Part shown: piece after piece, positions 26,177-38,678 of the stretch
Position numbering within the stretch: the stretch's first letter is position 1
Layout: each line of letters begins with the position of its first letter
Assembly (NCBI GenBank): GCA_018389105.1
Contig: JACATO010000993.1
Location: 132,001 to 196,000 of the forward strand
DNA length: 64,000 nucleotides
Source of the DNA: Nautilus pompilius
Lineage: Eukaryota; Mollusca; Cephalopoda; Nautilida; Nautilidae
Direction: 5' to 3'
Program-made: the position numbers and the translations under genes
Notes under the pieces: model-generated
What the model was told of the DNA's origin: nothing
The model's database searches: none
The model's input: the letters and a program-made list of their open reading frames with translations, nothing else

Positions 26177-29100
26177 AGTAGCTTTCATCACCACTGGTTT
26201 CAATAAACTAATAATATCTTTCCTCACTATTAATTTAAAGAAATCTCTTTTCTTTCCACATCTGGAACAACCCTATTATATCTGTTGTAACATTTTAAGC
26301 AACATTTTGATAATGAGAACTGAAAATAATCAGAATTTTGGTGTAAAAAATTATAGCACAACTAGGAAAATCATTAAAACTATTATCTGAAAGTCTTCTA
26401 AATCAGACAAGAGGCCTCTTTTATGCTTTTTGGTAAGTATTTTAAAGCTGTCCTCAAATCAGCATTAAATTGTACACCTATTCAAGAACATGAAAGACAG
26501 AAAATTATTACATATGTAACATATAGTCAACCATACTGTAGTATTTACTACCCAATAATAAAAAAAAAACTTTAAATATTCCTACTAAGTATAAATTAAA
26601 TTAATTTTTAATTAATAACGTTTTTTTTTCACTTTTAATTGAGCAAAATAATAAAAAAGCTAAGAAAGTTGGCAACTAAATAGTTTCTATGAAGTTGTTG
26701 TTCAAATATCTAATTATTTCCCTTAGGTAATTGTTACTTTGATAGATTGCAGTATTAACCGTTTCAAAAATATCTTAAACTTTTCTTATTAATCATAAAT
26801 TAAATCAGCATTGTTTATTTAACCGAACTTATACTTTTCTCACTTTTAATTCGGCAAAATATATGATATCTTAAAATATTTGGCAACTAAGTAATATTAC
26901 TTCAGTAAAGATGATGTCGAAAGCATTTATTTACCTCCCTTCGATCATCTTTTTTTATTAACCACATTTCCTCCAATAATAGGCCTGATTATCTTCTATT
27001 CGGTTTGTAGGCCAGCCAGTCTTCTATTAGAAGGAAGATCTGCTATTTTTTTCAGCTGAAATAAAATTCTGATGTTTACTTCTGAGCAAACAAATAAGAA
27101 ACATGACCACAAGTTTGGTCAGTTCACATTACAACAGGTCTGAGCAATGACCAATTTCAATGAAGCAGGAAAAAAAAGACGAATATGGTATCCAGCTGGA
27201 CTTAATTTTGGTAAAAATAATTTCTTAAAAAGAATAGAAGTAGACCAAATGTACCACAAATTTAAAATGAAACTTTCAGACTAGGTAAACTCCAACCATT
27301 CGTGTAAATATGCTACTTTTATACCAGAAGTCGACGTATAAAGTATAAAAATGTACAGTTATCTAAACTTAGACCTTTTCCCCTCCCTAATTTTGAAAAT
27401 AAAAATTAAAAATGAATAAATTACTGACAGTTTTATTCTATTCACAGTATTTTAATATTTCTTAAAAGTTTTTTTTTTAGTTATTGAACAAAATCGATTA
27501 AATAAAGAATACCTGACGTTTTATAATCTTCATGTCATCACAATTTCTACTAGCAACTGACGAAAGCGAGACCATCTGATGCATAATCATACATGATGAG
27601 AATAGTTTCTGATGGTTTTTCAGGACACCCAAATCTTTTTTGACTGATAGCAAATGTTATTAGATCTGGCTAATAGTGTGATTACCCAGTTCTGTACGTG
27701 ATTCACCTGATCATCCATTTATCATAAGCTGCTGCAGAGAAAATGAGCTGAAGATACAAGCCTAAAGTTCTCACAACTGTCTACAGGCTTAGCCCAATGA
27801 GTATCAGTACGTTTGATCACCTGGCAGTACTCAACCACAGCCAGAGCGGAGATTTTCAAAATAGCAGAATGCATCAATACACAAATCTTCTACATGTACA
27901 ATATTTAGTAAAAGCACCTGAAGCTCTGCAAACAACATTGTGTATGGGCAGCCCATAAGATAACAGACAACCAAAAACAGTTATTCATGGTATATCATGT
28001 AAAGCCAAAAAAACATTGATTTTATTGAATATAGAAATATCTTATCCATCCAAGAGTTATGCCCCTTTAGTATATTGTCTATTCATTGACATTCAAAAAT
28101 CAGAGCAATTCTACGAAAAGTACAGAAAACTTACTTTTTATATCGATATCTGATTTTGTCAGAAATATTCCGCTGTTTATTCCGGCTCTTTCACATCCTC
28201 ACATCACTGCAACCTCCCTCTGATTCACCAGAGCTAAATGGTTTTGATTTTTACCAGAATTTACTGAAATGAATTCTACAAACAGAGAACAAGATGAATT
28301 GGCAAGTTTCCAGCCGGTTTATCATAAAGTTGAGATAAATCTCCAGATAAGATCTGGAGGAGAACGGCTACAGTCGGCAGTTTTAAAGATTAAAAGCCTC
28401 GACAAATCAATTCCAAATTTTGCTATTTTGTCTGCAACTTAGAAAGATCTGATGGAGATAGCGTGCAGTTTGGAGTTGTTTAAGCGATCTGATTGACACG
28501 CGTGGCTGGTGGTTAACTTTATGGAAAATCTAGTTTAAATTATTTCTTAAAAGAGTTATTCACTAGTTTTTAAAATAAACATTGTCATTTATCAAAAAAA
28601 AAACAAAACAACATAACATCTAAAAAAATTCAAAAATATACTTACTTTCCTTAGAATTTAGATCATCTCTCCAGTTAATTCTTTAGAGAAACTGCTTATC
28701 TTAAATAATTTTGAGCATTTAGTATACTTTGTGCACATACAGAAATTCTTAAATAATTTCAAATTGTATTAAACTTGGTTTCATTAATCTATACTCAAAA
28801 ATATAAGACTTAAATTAAATTAAATTCCAAGTCAAATTGTTCTCAAATATGATTTTTGTCTCTGTTGTAACATTTTAGCTGAAATACGCTTTCCTTAAAA
28901 AAAAAAAAAATAATAGGGGGGGATATTTGGAATTCTGTGATTTCAAGCCAACTTAGAAGGAAAGTTCTGTGGTAAACTGAACATTCAACCCAAAATATAT
29001 GGGTGCACAACTTTTCATTATTTGATTATCATGATCACCTTGCAAACTCATTAAATATGCAATGACATAATTTCTTCTTAACTATTCATCAGAGAATTGT

Positions 29101-30750
29101 TTTGTTTTCTTTTTGTGTAAGATGAATTTTGCATATTTTCAATTTTTTTCATATCTCAGGCATTTAAAAAATTTTTATTTTGAAAATCCCAAAAAATTTG
29201 ACATATTCGCCAACAATTATAGAAACTAATATACATACAATTTTTTCATAGTGCATGTGACAAGCAAAGATTAAACTGAATTTTAAATATGAAAGAATTT
29301 GGGCATTTGGATGAAAAATCAGTCAAAGATGCCAGAAACTGATAAATACTCTAAGATAACATATTAAAGAAAATGTACAAGAAAATAAAGATAAAAATAC
29401 ATCTTCTATTTATCTACACAGTATCATTTTTGCTAAACCAGCTGAACATCTACTATAAAAGAAATATTCCCTATTAGATTTTTTTTTTCAACCTTAGAAG
29501 ATGCCTTGACAGAGAACAGTTTCAGAATAAATCCAGTTAATGTAATACAGCCTATCTGCAAAAAGATGTTCACCCAAAAAATTGTTACCTGCTTCAGATG
29601 GTATGTAATCACTGATTGTCTTTGTCAGGTGAGATCACCCTGGATTGATATTTCCATTCTTAGTTTTGGAAATTATTAGATGATGAACTCGGTATAGAGC
29701 ATTACTACATACTGTTGGGCTAGTAGATTCTGACTGCAATAAATTATTTTTCAGAGCTACATATACCATGGTAATGCCACTGACAGATCTGTCATTGCCT
29801 GCTGCAAACTTGAAAATGGTTTAGTTGTCAAATGACAATCTAAATCCTTCTTGCCCAACAAGAATTTTCCTTTAATGATAACTATATTTGATTTTATTGT
29901 CTCAAATTTGAAAGGTTGATAAATAGGGCAATTTATTTGGTAACAGAATAGACAGTTTGTATGAAAATCTAAATATATATTAGTGGAAATAGCTTATTAA
30001 CTGAAAGTTTTAAAGAACTTGGCAATTCTTTTTGTTGCAATTTTAACATAAAAAGAAGAGAAAAAGATATTGACCTTTCTGTTTCGTGGTGAATTGTATG
30101 AAATGGTCAGAAATGTTAAGATGAGACAGAGTAAGGAATCATTACCATGGAGCCATACCACAAAAGTATCATCATGTCTGGTCCAAAGTTTGGGTTAAAA
30201 TAACCGAATGTCTGGAACTAGACTTTCAAAACACTATGGCTAATCCATAGCTGCTTCTCTCTGCAAACAGAAGCAATTATTATGAATGAAGTGCGAATGA
30301 TAAAGACAAAGATGAATCAAGTTTGTAAAGTCTCTGACAGGAAAAGTGCTCCAGCAGAATGCATAATGGATAAAAAAAGTCATCATTTTTAATGGATCTA
30401 CATGACACTATCTTTCATGTTCTGTGACATGCAATAGTAGTCATCAAAGATGAAGTACTGACTACCTTCTAATCCAGCTAGAATTTACTGAAAAGAATTT
30501 TTCAGGAACCATTAATGGGAAATTAAGTGAACAAGGATGCAACATCAAGAAAGCTTAGAAGGAGTGCTACAAAAGTCTGACATTTTACTTTGAAGAAACC
30601 AGAATTCATAACAGAGGATAGGATGGGGGGAGAAACGAACAAGTAGGAAAATGAATGGAAACCAACTATTTGGCAATTTTGGTAGACGGGGGGAAAACTT
30701 TACCGTTGGTGAAAGTCTGAATGGTACCGCTTGTGAGTAAGCCACATAGC
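26177..30750. other. AT-rich, CpG-poor non-coding DNA, no gene recognised
   Basis: Stops are frequent in all frames and no family, tRNA or transposon is recognised. CpG is rare and TG/CA are common, like the intron DNA to the right. Possible explanations are upstream exons or introns of the gene at 31.5 kb, a gene on the opposite strand with small unrecognised exons, or decayed repeats. The sequence does not decide between them. Confidence 0.5.
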
Positions 30751-31291
30751 ATGGGTGCTGCAACAAAGTGGAACAGAACGGTTCAGAGATTCTGACACTG
30801 GCCTCTGGGTAGGACTGCGGGGTCTCTAGCTGTTCACTTCAGTAGGCGATTGCGGCATCACAACGTTTCGGGACAACAGGAGAGTTCTCCTCCATCAGCA
30901 GAACGTGTCCAAGCGATGCCATTGCAACCAGTTTCCAGTTAGGGTCTGCGTGTCTTCCCTCAGAAAAGTTGGTGGGTGGGGAGGAGAGAAGCTGTTGCAG
31001 CCCAGAACTGACCGCCGCTTTGGCGTATCAGTTCTGATATTCCAGGCTACATCAACCGGCGCTGGTTCTTCTTGGAGGAAGCTGTCAGATCCCGAATGCT
31101 TGCCATTTTCTTTTTAAAATATCCATCATCCGCTGTCGTCACTCGTGTGTGTGTGTGTGCGCGAGTCGTTCCCCCCCCCCACACCGAAGGACCCTTTCTC
31201 GAAGTAGTACCGGTGAGGCTGAACTACATCAGGCAGCCCCTCTACGGGGCCCACACCGGTTCCCTAAGTTATCACCAATTACAACATCAAC

Positions 31292-31296
<5 letters not shown>

Positions 31297-31330
<34 letters not shown>
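31297..31330. repeat. A34 homopolymer in the promoter region
   Basis: Thirty-four consecutive A residues about 220 bp upstream of the start codon. It could be the tail of a retroposed sequence on the plus strand or a nucleosome-excluding tract. No SINE head was identified to its left. Its length is likely to be uncertain in any assembly. Confidence 0.9.
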
Positions 31331-31332
<2 letters not shown>

Positions 31333-31390
31333 AGCTGCAGTTCATCTTTAATTATCCTCACTTTTTTTAATTCGTCAGGTTTTCGATGTT

Positions 31391-31414
31391 GGTTGGGGGT
31401 GGGGGGGGGAGGGG
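31391..31414 (+). promoter_or_regulatory. G-quadruplex-prone G cluster
   Basis: Runs of 5, 9 and 4 G residues separated by single T or A bases. Splitting the 9-G run gives at least four G-tracts with very short loops, which satisfies the standard G-quadruplex pattern. It lies about 140 bp upstream of the start codon on the coding strand. Function is inferred only. Confidence 0.6.
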
Positions 31415-31527
31415 AGAAAGGTACCGGTCGCGGCAGCGCAGCTCTGAGGTATCATTCCACCCACCATCCTCGTCGGGCAGCAGCAGCAGCAGCAGCCGAC
31501 CTCTCTCCCAGGTACTCGCCGAGCGCG

Positions 31528-31537
31528 GTCACGTGAC
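31528..31537. promoter_or_regulatory. Palindromic E-box GTCACGTGAC (CLEAR/USF-type)
   Basis: A perfect 10-bp palindrome with a CACGTG core, 14 bp upstream of the start codon. It matches the extended E-box bound by bHLH-zip factors such as USF and MITF/TFE and the published CLEAR consensus. Its TGA (31534-31536) is also an in-frame stop directly upstream of the ATG, which fixes the ATG as the first in its frame. Binding is inferred. Confidence 0.6.
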
Positions 31538-31551
31538 TGGAAAACACCAAC

Positions 31552-31594
31552 ATGGCTGACGGCGGCAGGCGTGCGAGAGTGCTCGTGCTGGGAG
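31552..31594 (+). CDS. Exon 1 of the epimerase-like gene (start codon)
   Basis: The ATG at 31552 lies in the context CCAACATGGCTGAC, with A at -3 (AAC) and G at +4, a strong Kozak context that resembles the TISU initiator of genes with very short 5' UTRs. An in-frame TGA at 31534-31536 excludes any upstream start in this frame. The exon encodes [14 protein letters not shown] plus the first base of the next glycine. It ends at a consensus donor GGAG|GTAAGC and leaves a phase-1 intron that falls inside the nucleotide-binding loop. Confidence 0.85.
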
Positions 31595-34500
31595 GTAAGC
31601 CGCGCCTTGTTCGTTCCGCGATCGGGATTCGACCGAGCTGCTCTCGAAGCTACAGAAATCTGTATATTTTTATTGTTTATTTGTCGGGAAGTTCTTTTTA
31701 ACCGTCCCCCCCCCTCTCACCCCTCTCTCATCTCCCCCTCCGTCCCGGTCGGGCCTACAGTGGTCGTCCGGTCAGCTGCTGCGGACGGACGGACGGACGG
31801 ACGCCTCCCTCGCGAGGCTGCAGCATCCCGAGACCCCCTTCCCTCCTCTCCTGTTTAGCAGCACGCATAGGTAGGTGTATCGTGGTAAGCCCCGGGCTGT
31901 GGTGGCGGTGGGTGGAGAAGACTCGCCGCCGGTCGCGAATTCGTTTCTAATAAGTTCCATTAATTCGTTCGGCGGATGATGATCGATTGAGGCTGCGGCT
32001 GCTGTAGTGTGTACCTGCTGATGGCCGTTAGGGCCCGAGCGCGGCCACACCACGGCTAGCTGGCCCCGGGGCCAGCTTGAGAATAGCTGGCAGGGTTCCC
32101 CACAGTCAGTCTCCCCCCTCCCACCAACCCGTGTCGTCTCAACCCGGAAGTATTTCTCCCGACCAGCTGTGGCCCTCTAAGAGGAAAACAAACGTTATCC
32201 TAACCCTGAGGAATTCAAGTTACTTCACACTGCATTGCGTTCTTCAACAGTGGTGCTGACACCCTGGTAACCAGGAAGCTGACCTGTAATCAGCTGGGTT
32301 TAAATTAAGTGATGGAAGTGTTCCTCTCACTCGCAAATCACCTGATCCCTACCAAATGTTGTTCTAAACAGCTGCGATGGTGCACTGGGCTACATGAAAA
32401 TTGTCTTGAGCACACCACATACCTGGACTTGGCTGCTGAAGCTGTTGCTGCACACAGGTAACTTTAAAAGTCTGCAGTTCATTGGGCTCATCTGCTTCAG
32501 AAAATAATGGGCTGATGATAAACGATGCGGTGAATTCAAATCAAACAATCACTTTGGGAAATGCAGTCTCATCAATACAAGCATGAGAATTTTCAGGTGT
32601 CCAAATCAACTCCTTGAAGCATGAAATGCACCTTTTCACTCTATTAGATACCACAAAAACAATAAGGGCAAAATTCCACTTACACAGATTAAACAGGAAT
32701 ACAAAATGATTTTGAGCTGGATGGCCTGTAGAGTAGTGCTTTGTTCCTGTGGCTAATGTCCAATTGCTATTCAATAGCACTCTGTGAATGTAGGTACTGA
32801 ATGCTGCAGAACCCCTGACTTAAGATTTTGTGCTCATGTTTCGTGCTGATTGAATGTCGCCACTACCTTTGTTTGCATGGGAGTTGCTGGCTATCCACTC
32901 CTTGACTTGTCTCCAACACTTGCTGTTTTCTCATATTTCATAGCTGCTAAAAAAAATATATATATATAAATAATGAAATAGAAGCTTTTCACTGGCATCA
33001 CTGGATTGTCACGTGAAGTTACCATCCAAGTCTGCTTTGTTATCTCTCTCTCTTTTCCTACCAATGAGTTCTTGATTATGTATTTTCAGTCTTAGAAACT
33101 ATGAAATCATCTACACACACACACACACACACACAGAGACACAGACACACACACACACAGAGAGACACAGACACACACACACAGAGAGACAGACACACAC
33201 ACACACAGAGAGACACAGACACACCCACAGAGAGACACAGACACACACACAGAGAGACACAGACACACACACAGAGAGACACAGACACACACACACAGAG
33301 ACACAGACACACACACACAGAGACACAGACACACACACAGAGAGACACAGACACACAGAGAGACACAGACACACAGAGAGACACAGACACACAGAGAGAC
33401 ACAGACACACAGAGAGACACAGAACACAGAGAGACACAGACACACAGAGAGACACAGACACACAGAGAGACACAGACACACAGAGAGAGAGAGACACAGA
33501 CACAGAGAGAGAGAGACACAGACACACACAGAAAGAGAGAGAGACACACACACACACACAAAAATGCTGCTGGTATAAGTTGAACAGTTTTTATTTTTCG
33601 TTTAACTTGAAAAAATATTTAATCTAGAAATTATCTGTCATTTCAATAATATAACTACAATATATTTAAAAAAAAAAGAAAAAAGATGAGACACTAGTTC
33701 ATCAGGATATTCTTTCTTTATTTGTTAGTCTAGATAAAACTATTGATGACATTATGCAGATCAATCCTCCCATATTTGAAAGCAGCAAAGATTGGAAAGG
33801 AAGATTATATGTCAACAAAGTTGAGGGATGGGTTTGGTATTTCCCAGTAGTAACTGAGCTGAACCTATGTTTTGGCAATCTTCTCACATTGCCATCCTGT
33901 GTTTTTGAATGTTGTTAGCTTGCACTCCACACTTCTTGGGGGAGGGGCAGATTTTGAATCAATGACCTACTTGTTGCTAGGTGTCTGACCAACGTTTTAG
34001 TCTACCGATCATGGCATCCACATAAATGCGTACACAAATTTACACAGATTTATTTCACAGGTGTGACGTAGCTTAGTAATTCACTTCACCTTGTGGAATC
34101 ACCTTATTAATGGCCATCTGACTTCCAGCCTGATATAATCGATTGGTTTTTTGGGATGGTGTTGTTTGATCATATTACACCAGGTTAATTATCTTGCTTA
34201 TGGGAAAGTAAGGTGGAACAAAATTTTAATTCTCTGATTTCACTGTCAAATAAATTTAAGGTAAATCACATTTGTAGTCTTGAAAAACATTATTCACGTG
34301 TTGCAGTGTTATGATTGCACCCTATCTAATGTCAGTAGTGGGGAAGCTTTAAAATATTAGAAATAAATTCAAAATATTTGTTGTAACACCAAACTGTTGG
34401 ATAAACTGAAATTTTTTAAAATATACAAAACAAAAAGCATAATAATTTATGACAAAGACACTATTCTCGGTTGGGGGGATATGTAGATAGATTCCTGCAT

Positions 34501-37500
34501 TAGATAAGAATGGAATGTTTAAAGTGGTGCCTGTATTATTTTTATAAGTAACCCTATTACTTGTATACTTTCCATAGTTTAACAGCCAATCTATTATACT
34601 GCTTTGGTCATGAATATGACTTCATGGAAGCTGACCAATAGTAGAACCTGTAGAAGGACAAGATAATGAGAGGGAAGAATAAAACAACAACAAAAGGAAA
34701 AATAATGCTTTTTCTTTGCAGATAGATAAAAAAAATATCTACAATTTTTAGGCCGGTAAAGAGGCATCATGTGGCTGTCTTTAATTTTTATTAGTGCTTT
34801 TAATTAATTGTTTTCTGATTTTTTTCCATTAAAGTTAGTTTAATTTAATTATTTTAGACCATTATGGATGTGGCAAGGTGCTTCCTTTGTGGAAAATTAA
34901 TGTGATTGTTAAACTGATTTAAACAGTTACTCTGCACGATTACTACTGGTAATATATCCCACTGATTTTAAATTCTGTTACTTATTATTATTGTCCTTTT
35001 TTAAAATCAAGTAGTGGTGATGCTTCAGTCAATTTATATTTATGACCTTTAGTATTTTCAACTGTAGATAGCTGAAAGAAGCTACTGTTGATACGTCCCT
35101 ATCCCTATCGATTACTATTGAAAATGGATTGGATTTAATTTGTCTGGACTCCATCCTATTGTCAATAGACTGTCCAAGTGTATCCTCCCCCACTTTTTTT
35201 TGGTTTCCTTTTCATAAACTGCATTTTATTGCTGCACTTGAGATGATTGTTTTTGAAAGTATTCACTTGTGGCGTCTGATTGTTTCCGCAGAACGGTATC
35301 AAGATGGCTGATTGAAAACACCAAATATGAAACAATTTTCTTGATAATTTGGTGAATATAAAATAGCTGCTTGCATTCAGAATGAAGCAAATAAAAACTG
35401 CTGAAAGTGTTCCAAGAAGAAGAAAGATAGATATCAGCAACATTATTATTATTATTATTATTATTTTAATGAAAAAAGAATTATTTAAATAGAAAACAGA
35501 ATAAATCTATGTTGACTGCTTTCACAAGAAAAAAGAAAAGTTTTCCAAAGTAATGATGGTTGGTATTATTGCCATAGGGGTTATAATTTGGATTTAGGGG
35601 GTTGGTGGGGTCTGGCCAGTTACCAGGGCACAGGTGATGCTACACTCTTAGTCATAGCAGCTAATGCACAGAGGAAAGTGCATTTTTTGAATGACTTACA
35701 ATACCTGCTTTCGCATGAAGTACCCTGCCATCATTGGCATCTCTAGCAGAGGATATATGATATGATCACAGAGCTATCTGAAAGCCATTTCACATTTACT
35801 GCAATGAGTCCCAGGAATCTACCAGCCAGTGAAAATGCTGGAAAAAAATGGCTGTCAAGTTGTTATTGACTTGAGCATGAAAGAATATGTCAACCAAAAA
35901 ATGGAAGATCTATGTAGAACTGAATCAGAAAATGGTACACACTTTGATTTGGAGAACTCAGAATCATATGAATACGATGTACAGTGTGTTAGTATTTGGT
36001 ATGAGAATCTCTTGCTTTAATAGAGCATGTCACCTTGTTTTCATCCTGAAACGGTCTGTAGCACTTTCCACAATTCATCCAAAGTGTTTGGTTGCCTTTT
36101 TGCGACTTTCTCAGCCAAATAAGTCCATATAGCCTCAGTGATGTTTATATTAAGACTTTCTACAGACCCAGGCATCTTTGTTGATGTTTTTTTTAAGCCT
36201 CTTTATGTTCAAGATAGTTTTTTCACTATATTGGGTGTATGCTTGGAGTCATTCTTACGTTGGAAGATGAATCACCACATAGTGATAATTCTTTCTGGCA
36301 GAATGCCATGATGGATGAGAATCTGCTTATATGCCTTCAGTTTTATGCAAATTTTTAACACCCTTTGCTGACATGCAGCCACATACATCTAACGATCCAG
36401 TTTCATGCTTCACTGTAGCTATTGTACAATGACTGTTATGGGTCTGCCTTTGAACAGATTGCCAATGATTATTGCCAAACAGTTCAAACTTGGACTCATC
36501 TGTAAAGAGCAGCTTCCAGGTTCAATCATCCCACTATTTAACTTCTGCTGTCTATCTAAGCCTTGTGTTTGGTTGCCTCTTTTTAGCAATAGTTTTCAGA
36601 CAGTTACACATTCACTGAAACAACATTAATGTGTATCTTACTGTTCTTGACAAAACTTTAACAATTGTACTTCTAGCCTTTACTAGCATAGACTTTGATT
36701 TCCATACACTTGTCATGTGATATTTCCTTCCCAGGAGCGACAGAATTCACCACACTGATACTTCTGCCTATACCATTATCGTCCTTCTGCAGCTATGCCC
36801 CTTTCTGATTGCTTGCATGGCAACCAATCAAGGTGCACTATATCAACATCTGACTACTATGGATGAATTTTATTTCTATACATGAGATGTGATATCATGT
36901 ACTATTTTTGTTTTATATGCAGTTTTTCTTCTGCTTCCATAATTATTTCCAATACTATCAGTGTATAGTATTTTTTTATGGTAACAGTTCTTTTATGATT
37001 TTATACCTTTTGTATTAGCCAAAAATCTAATGGCATAGATGGATTGTTCAGATTCATTCATTTATGATAATTTGATTAATTTATGATAATTTGACACTGC
37101 CTGTGGTTTTTATCCCCACATGTTGATCTTGATTCCCAGTTTAATTCTAAATTTCTCTGTTGTGTACACTTGCAAGACTTGCCTGTCTGTTGTTTTAGCA
37201 TATGGACATACTAAAGGCTTTTTATAAACTTTAATTTCAAGACTGCCAAAAATTCAATCTAAGTTGACAAGGTTATGTATGTATATATTACAAACACTTA
37301 GCTTCTATCCCTTAAAACTGGTGAAAGGTTTTTCAGCATCTGCAAGGTTGATGTGTGATTAAATTGCTAATTTGTACTATATCTTTAGTGTACCCTAACC
37401 TGGGCATTTTGCTGTTAAATGAGAGGGATCATTAAAATAGTCATTGATCTTATTTAGATACTGCAGCAGGAGAGAACCTACTAGAGAACTTCTGATTTTC

Positions 37501-38631
37501 TGATTAGAAGCAAGAGGAAACTGGAGTACCAGAAGAATCTCACAGAAAATTGCTAAAAGCCACACATGCTCTGATCGTTGTCATAAGGCTGACAGTTTGT
37601 TTTATTGGTATTTGATCTCATTTGATTTTATGCTGGAAAGTGAAGGACTGGAAATTAACCCTTTAAGCAGGTATGCCCTTATTTATGGAGACAGGCATCA
37701 ATCCTATCAGGGTAATCTTTTAAGTATTCATTTCCAAGCCCATGAAACCTTGAGAATGTATTTCTGTGGGATTACTCTGTCAGAATCAATGAAGAAAAAC
37801 AGCCAAAAACTGATAGGGTTAAAAGGAAAGAAGTAAATAATATTAACATAGCGGCTTTGCTCGAGATGTTGACGACAATCTAATTGCTGATAGAAATTTA
37901 ATGCTACTCAACAAATGAAAATAAAAGAAAAAAGAAAATACTACTTGGACATTTGACTACAAATTGTGTTTCTATTGGCTTATTTTTATTATCTATTTCA
38001 AATGGTAATTTCATTAACTCTTGGGAATTTTGTTAGTTACAAGCCAAAGGAACTGGGTTGTGCTCTGGAACAGCATTTTCTGACAGGCTATAATTTGACC
38101 AAGTTTCTGCAAATCTGCCAACCTTGGGACTGTTTAAAAAGCAGAGAAGGTTGGATTAAGTCATTGGCATTTAACTGACTTTGCCACTGGCTGATTCAGA
38201 TACTGTAATCAATCAATCAATCATATGTAATAACCCAGATTTGACAACTCAGACAGAAATGCTTAACAGATAGTAAAATTTATCTATAAGATTTAAATGT
38301 AAGTAAAATTGATTGAATGTATAAATTATTTGCGTATATCGCTTCATTCAGAAAGTGTTAGTGTACCTTAGATATTTTTTTCTTTTTTGTTATTATTGGA
38401 ATCTGCTTCAAAAGTTACAATAACTTGCCCCCCCCCTGCCCTTTTTGTTAAAAGTGAGGTGTGCATATGTTTTTCTTGTACTATTACTCAGATGTAATTC
38501 TTCTAATAGATGAACATCTGGTCATCGGGTAGATCTTTTATTTGTAGAAACCTGGCAATTAGTTCAGGCATTTCCCACCACCTTGTTAGCAGAACTAACT
38601 AAAAAAATCTATGTTTCATGCTCTAACCATG

Positions 38632-38678
<47 letters not shown>

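Larger units (their letters stand above)
30751..32110 (+). promoter_or_regulatory. CpG island and promoter region of the epimerase-like gene
   Basis: About 1.3 kb of CpG-dense, GC-rich DNA interrupts an otherwise CpG-depleted region and surrounds the first coding exon at 31552-31594. It contains a C10 run near 31171, a 34-residue A tract at 31297-31330, a G-run cluster at 31391-31414, a CAG run near 31478-31497, a perfect CACGTG E-box at 31531-31536, and GGAC repeats just inside intron 1 (about 31784-31802). There is no TATA box in an obvious position. This is the architecture of a broadly expressed CpG-island promoter. The role is inferred from position and composition. Confidence 0.75.

Noticed and set aside
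25985-26227. Minus-strand Ser/Leu-rich 80-codon frame
   Set aside because: Derived from the GA polypurine tract.
31571-32053. Open frames of 93-95 codons on both strands beside exon 1
   Set aside because: They lie in intron 1 within the CpG island, where GC-rich DNA lowers stop frequency. No family similarity is seen.
32197-32210. CCTAACCCT resembling a telomeric unit
   Set aside because: A single occurrence with no array.
33076-33583. Open frames of 148-161 codons on both strands
   Set aside because: They are translations of a CA/GACA microsatellite and contain only repeat-derived residues.
33941-34022. Functional tRNA gene
   Set aside because: Both promoter boxes are degenerate, no complete cloverleaf pairs, and the segment sits in repeat-rich intron DNA. 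A SINE remnant fits better. The same reasoning applies at 38728, 43693 and 44165.
36405-36629. Plus-strand open frame containing [10 protein letters not shown]
   Set aside because: It is the antisense shadow of the Tc1 transposase core, whose real reading is on the minus strand.
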